From Diphasiastrum complanatum (taxonomy: Eukaryota > Streptophyta > Lycopodiopsida > Lycopodiales > Lycopodiaceae), in contig CM055106.1 of NCBI GenBank assembly GCA_029204225.1, positions 36,122,361 to 36,186,360 of the forward strand: DNA of 64,000 nt, in the 5' to 3' direction. A program made the translations under genes and the position numbers. This document shows, piece by piece, positions 62,654 to 64,000 of this stretch (its first letter is position 1; each line of letters opens with the position of its first letter). A model generated the notes under the pieces. That model was not told where the DNA came from. It made no database searches and worked only from the letters and a program-made list of their open reading frames with translations.

Positions 62654-63520
62654 TTAGTGGCATACTCTAGGCTGAGGGCTCTAGCATTTGCCATTATGCA
62701 TAGTAGTTATACATATTATTGTTCAGTGTTTACATATGACAGTTGACTTCAGACTCATGGGGCCTCAGGCTTGAGCCTTGAGGGCCGAGGCCACGCTTGA
62801 CACTCTTGTTATCTATGCAGCATGATTATTGATAGCATCATTGCTTTTACAGACTACAGTTTACTTTAAAGTTTAAAGTTTAAACTTTTGACTCTTGAAT
62901 TGTAATTTGTGATTCACTGAAGTCTGATTTGTAAATTCAAAATTGTTAGTAGTTACTTAATACTAGTTAGAACTTACTACTTACTACTTAGAAGTTAGAA
63001 CTTAGCGCCCACTGCCAACTTGAAGTTACTTCCAAGTTAGTGGTCAGTGCATTGTAATTTGTAATTTGTAAATTGTAAAATGTAACTTGTAACTTCAAAC
63101 TTGTAAGTACTAACTAGTAACTTCTAAGTACTTACTACTAAGTACTAACTTCTAAGTAGTAAGTAGTAAGTTGAAAGTCGAAAGTTCTAACTTCTATAAA
63201 TAATAGATAATAGTTATTAGTTTCTAACTTTACTATTTAAACTTTACAATTTTTGGAAGTTCCTGGATGTAATATGTAATATGTATGATGAATGGTGACA
63301 ATATCAATAATTGACCGAGGAAAGTGTCAAGTGAGCACTGAGTCGTGACCAGTTGGCAGTGACCACATACTGAATCCTGATTCCTGATACTACAGCTTCT
63401 CCTCTTGAATTGCATTTTCTAGAGCATTCGCATGAAATTGGATGTATCTAGTTGTTACCGGATTGTCTATGACATGTGTAAACACTCAAAAACACATTCA
63501 AAAAAAAAAAACCCTTAAAA
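62654..63520. repeat. Low-complexity AAGTT/AACTT-word region
   Basis: No coding. The DNA is a patchwork of short words (gtaacttgtaac, taagtacttactac, aagtagtaagtag) that also fill the hAT introns. 63040-63215 is the densest part. A purine-rich aaaaaaaaaaaa run lies at about 63500. Confidence 0.7.
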
Positions 63521-63546
63521 AAAAATCCTGTTTCGAACCAGAACCA

Positions 63547-63573
63547 GTCGTTTCAAACGCGTTTCGAAACGAC
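63547..63573. repeat. 27-bp near-perfect palindrome
   Basis: gtcgtttcaaacgcgtttcg followed by aaacgac reads almost the same on both strands. It is followed by ggaacgagccctcgaaac. It lies just outside the copia-type primer site and may be the end of a different element. Confidence 0.75.
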
Positions 63574-63598
63574 GTATGGAACGAGCCCTCGAAACATT

Positions 63599-63609
63599 GT
63601 CTGATACCA
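63599..63609 (-). other. Primer-binding-site-like sequence
   Basis: Minus strand TGGTATCAGAC directly beside an LTR-like start TGTTAGAAATCC at 63610: initiator-Met type. No copia internal sequence lies to its left, so the element is truncated here. Confidence 0.7.
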
Positions 63610-64000
63610 TGTTAGAAATCCATAAATCATAATATGGATGGACAAACTAGGATTTGAACCCAGGACCTCCTTCATACCGGATGGGATGCTCTACCACTGA
63701 GCTATCCGCCCTGTTTGATAGTTCTCTCTAGAGTGTGGATTGATATTCCAACAGAGAGTTTGTTTACTTTAGTGTATGGTACGTTACTATAGGTGGTATC
63801 CTATAAGTGCTTGCGTATGCTTTTCAACCTAGATCTCCAATTGTAAGGGAGACAAATAAATCTATTAAGATTAGATGATTGCTATTTTCTTGCATGAGAT
63901 GCTAGAATTATGGGCATTTAACTCAAGAATTTGGGGTACTCAAAGTTGAGTTAAAATCATTTTTGTCTCGATGGATCTCCTAGAGATTCCAGTACGATGA
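63610..64000 (-). repeat. Copia-type LTR (runs off the window)
   Basis: It starts TGTTAGAAATCCATAAATC in plus orientation after the primer site. It contains the tRNA-like sequence at 63639-63711. Its other end lies beyond the window. Confidence 0.55.
63639..63711 (-). tRNA. tRNA-like sequence, degenerate anticodon arm
   Basis: 73 nt. The acceptor stem GGGCGGA/TTTGTCC pairs over all seven positions with wobbles, discriminator A. The D arm has GCTC/GAGC. The T arm CTGGG-TTCAAAT-CCTAG pairs. The internal promoter boxes are intact (A box TAGCTCAGTGG, B box GGTTCAAATCC). The anticodon stem has two mismatches; the best reading gives CGG (Pro) but with C instead of U at position 33. It is either a tRNA pseudogene captured by the LTR or a diverged functional copy. 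Confidence 0.55.

Noticed and set aside
1-64000. CRISPR arrays, bacterial operons, ribosome binding sites, riboswitches, rRNA
   Set aside because: The window is plant nuclear DNA. No regularly spaced short repeats with unique spacers and no rRNA sequence were seen.

Overview
The window is transposon-rich nuclear DNA of a land plant. The evidence is Ty1/copia polyproteins with the plant initiator-Met primer site (TGGTATCAGAGC type), Ty3/gypsy elements with a TTGGCGCCG-type primer site, hAT and CACTA transposases split by GT-AG introns, and one host gene encoding a plant-style RRM/glycine-rich RNA-binding protein. The species is not recognised. A non-LTR retroelement with an N-terminal C2H2 finger and a C-terminal restriction-like endonuclease is unlike the usual L1-type LINEs of flowering plants and hints at a non-angiosperm, but this is only a hint.

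Layout: 640-10345 is a decayed Ty3/gypsy element (A, minus strand). Its RNase H is split at 2064-7934 by a complete, apparently very young Ty1/copia element (copia A) with two 653-bp LTRs that look identical, a 5-bp target duplication, a primer site, a polypurine tract and one unbroken 1316-codon gag-pol. At 10750-13470 lies a plus-strand copia (B) whose reverse transcriptase has been deleted. Gypsy B (minus) fills 13500-18000 from RNase H/RT to gag, primer site and 5' LTR. An isolated copia LTR (18353-19172) is followed by about 5 kb without genes, then a CACTA (TNP2-like) C-terminal remnant (24690-25310).

From 26160 to 38800 is a graveyard of copia pieces: LTRs, primer sites, gag starts and RNase H tails. 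Between them (36001-37575, plus) and at 39039-40020 (minus) are two diverged copies of a protein module I do not recognise. The minus copy is joined to a gypsy-type gag zinc-finger region, and its 5' end faces a third N-terminal fragment (41172-41319, plus) across a 1.1-kb nested palindrome (40085-41185). That arrangement is the most unusual structure in the window. Then come a copia/copia chimera (41515-44880), a coiled-coil ORF remnant, gypsy K (46421-49335) and the RLE-type retroelement (50314-53355).

The right end carries the probable host gene: the 3' exons of an RRM/glycine-rich protein (55455-56918, minus). Its upstream RRM exons are not visible, and the DNA where they should lie is occupied by two hAT transposon copies (57855-58760, degraded; 59220-62653, with well-preserved splice sites). 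The window ends in a copia-type LTR that contains a 73-nt tRNA-like sequence.

There is no operon-like organisation. The relationships are nesting, recombination and shared regulatory words, notably a paired CACATGTG/CACACGTGTG module in several copia LTRs. Apart from copia A and perhaps the RRM gene, nearly every coding region is broken.
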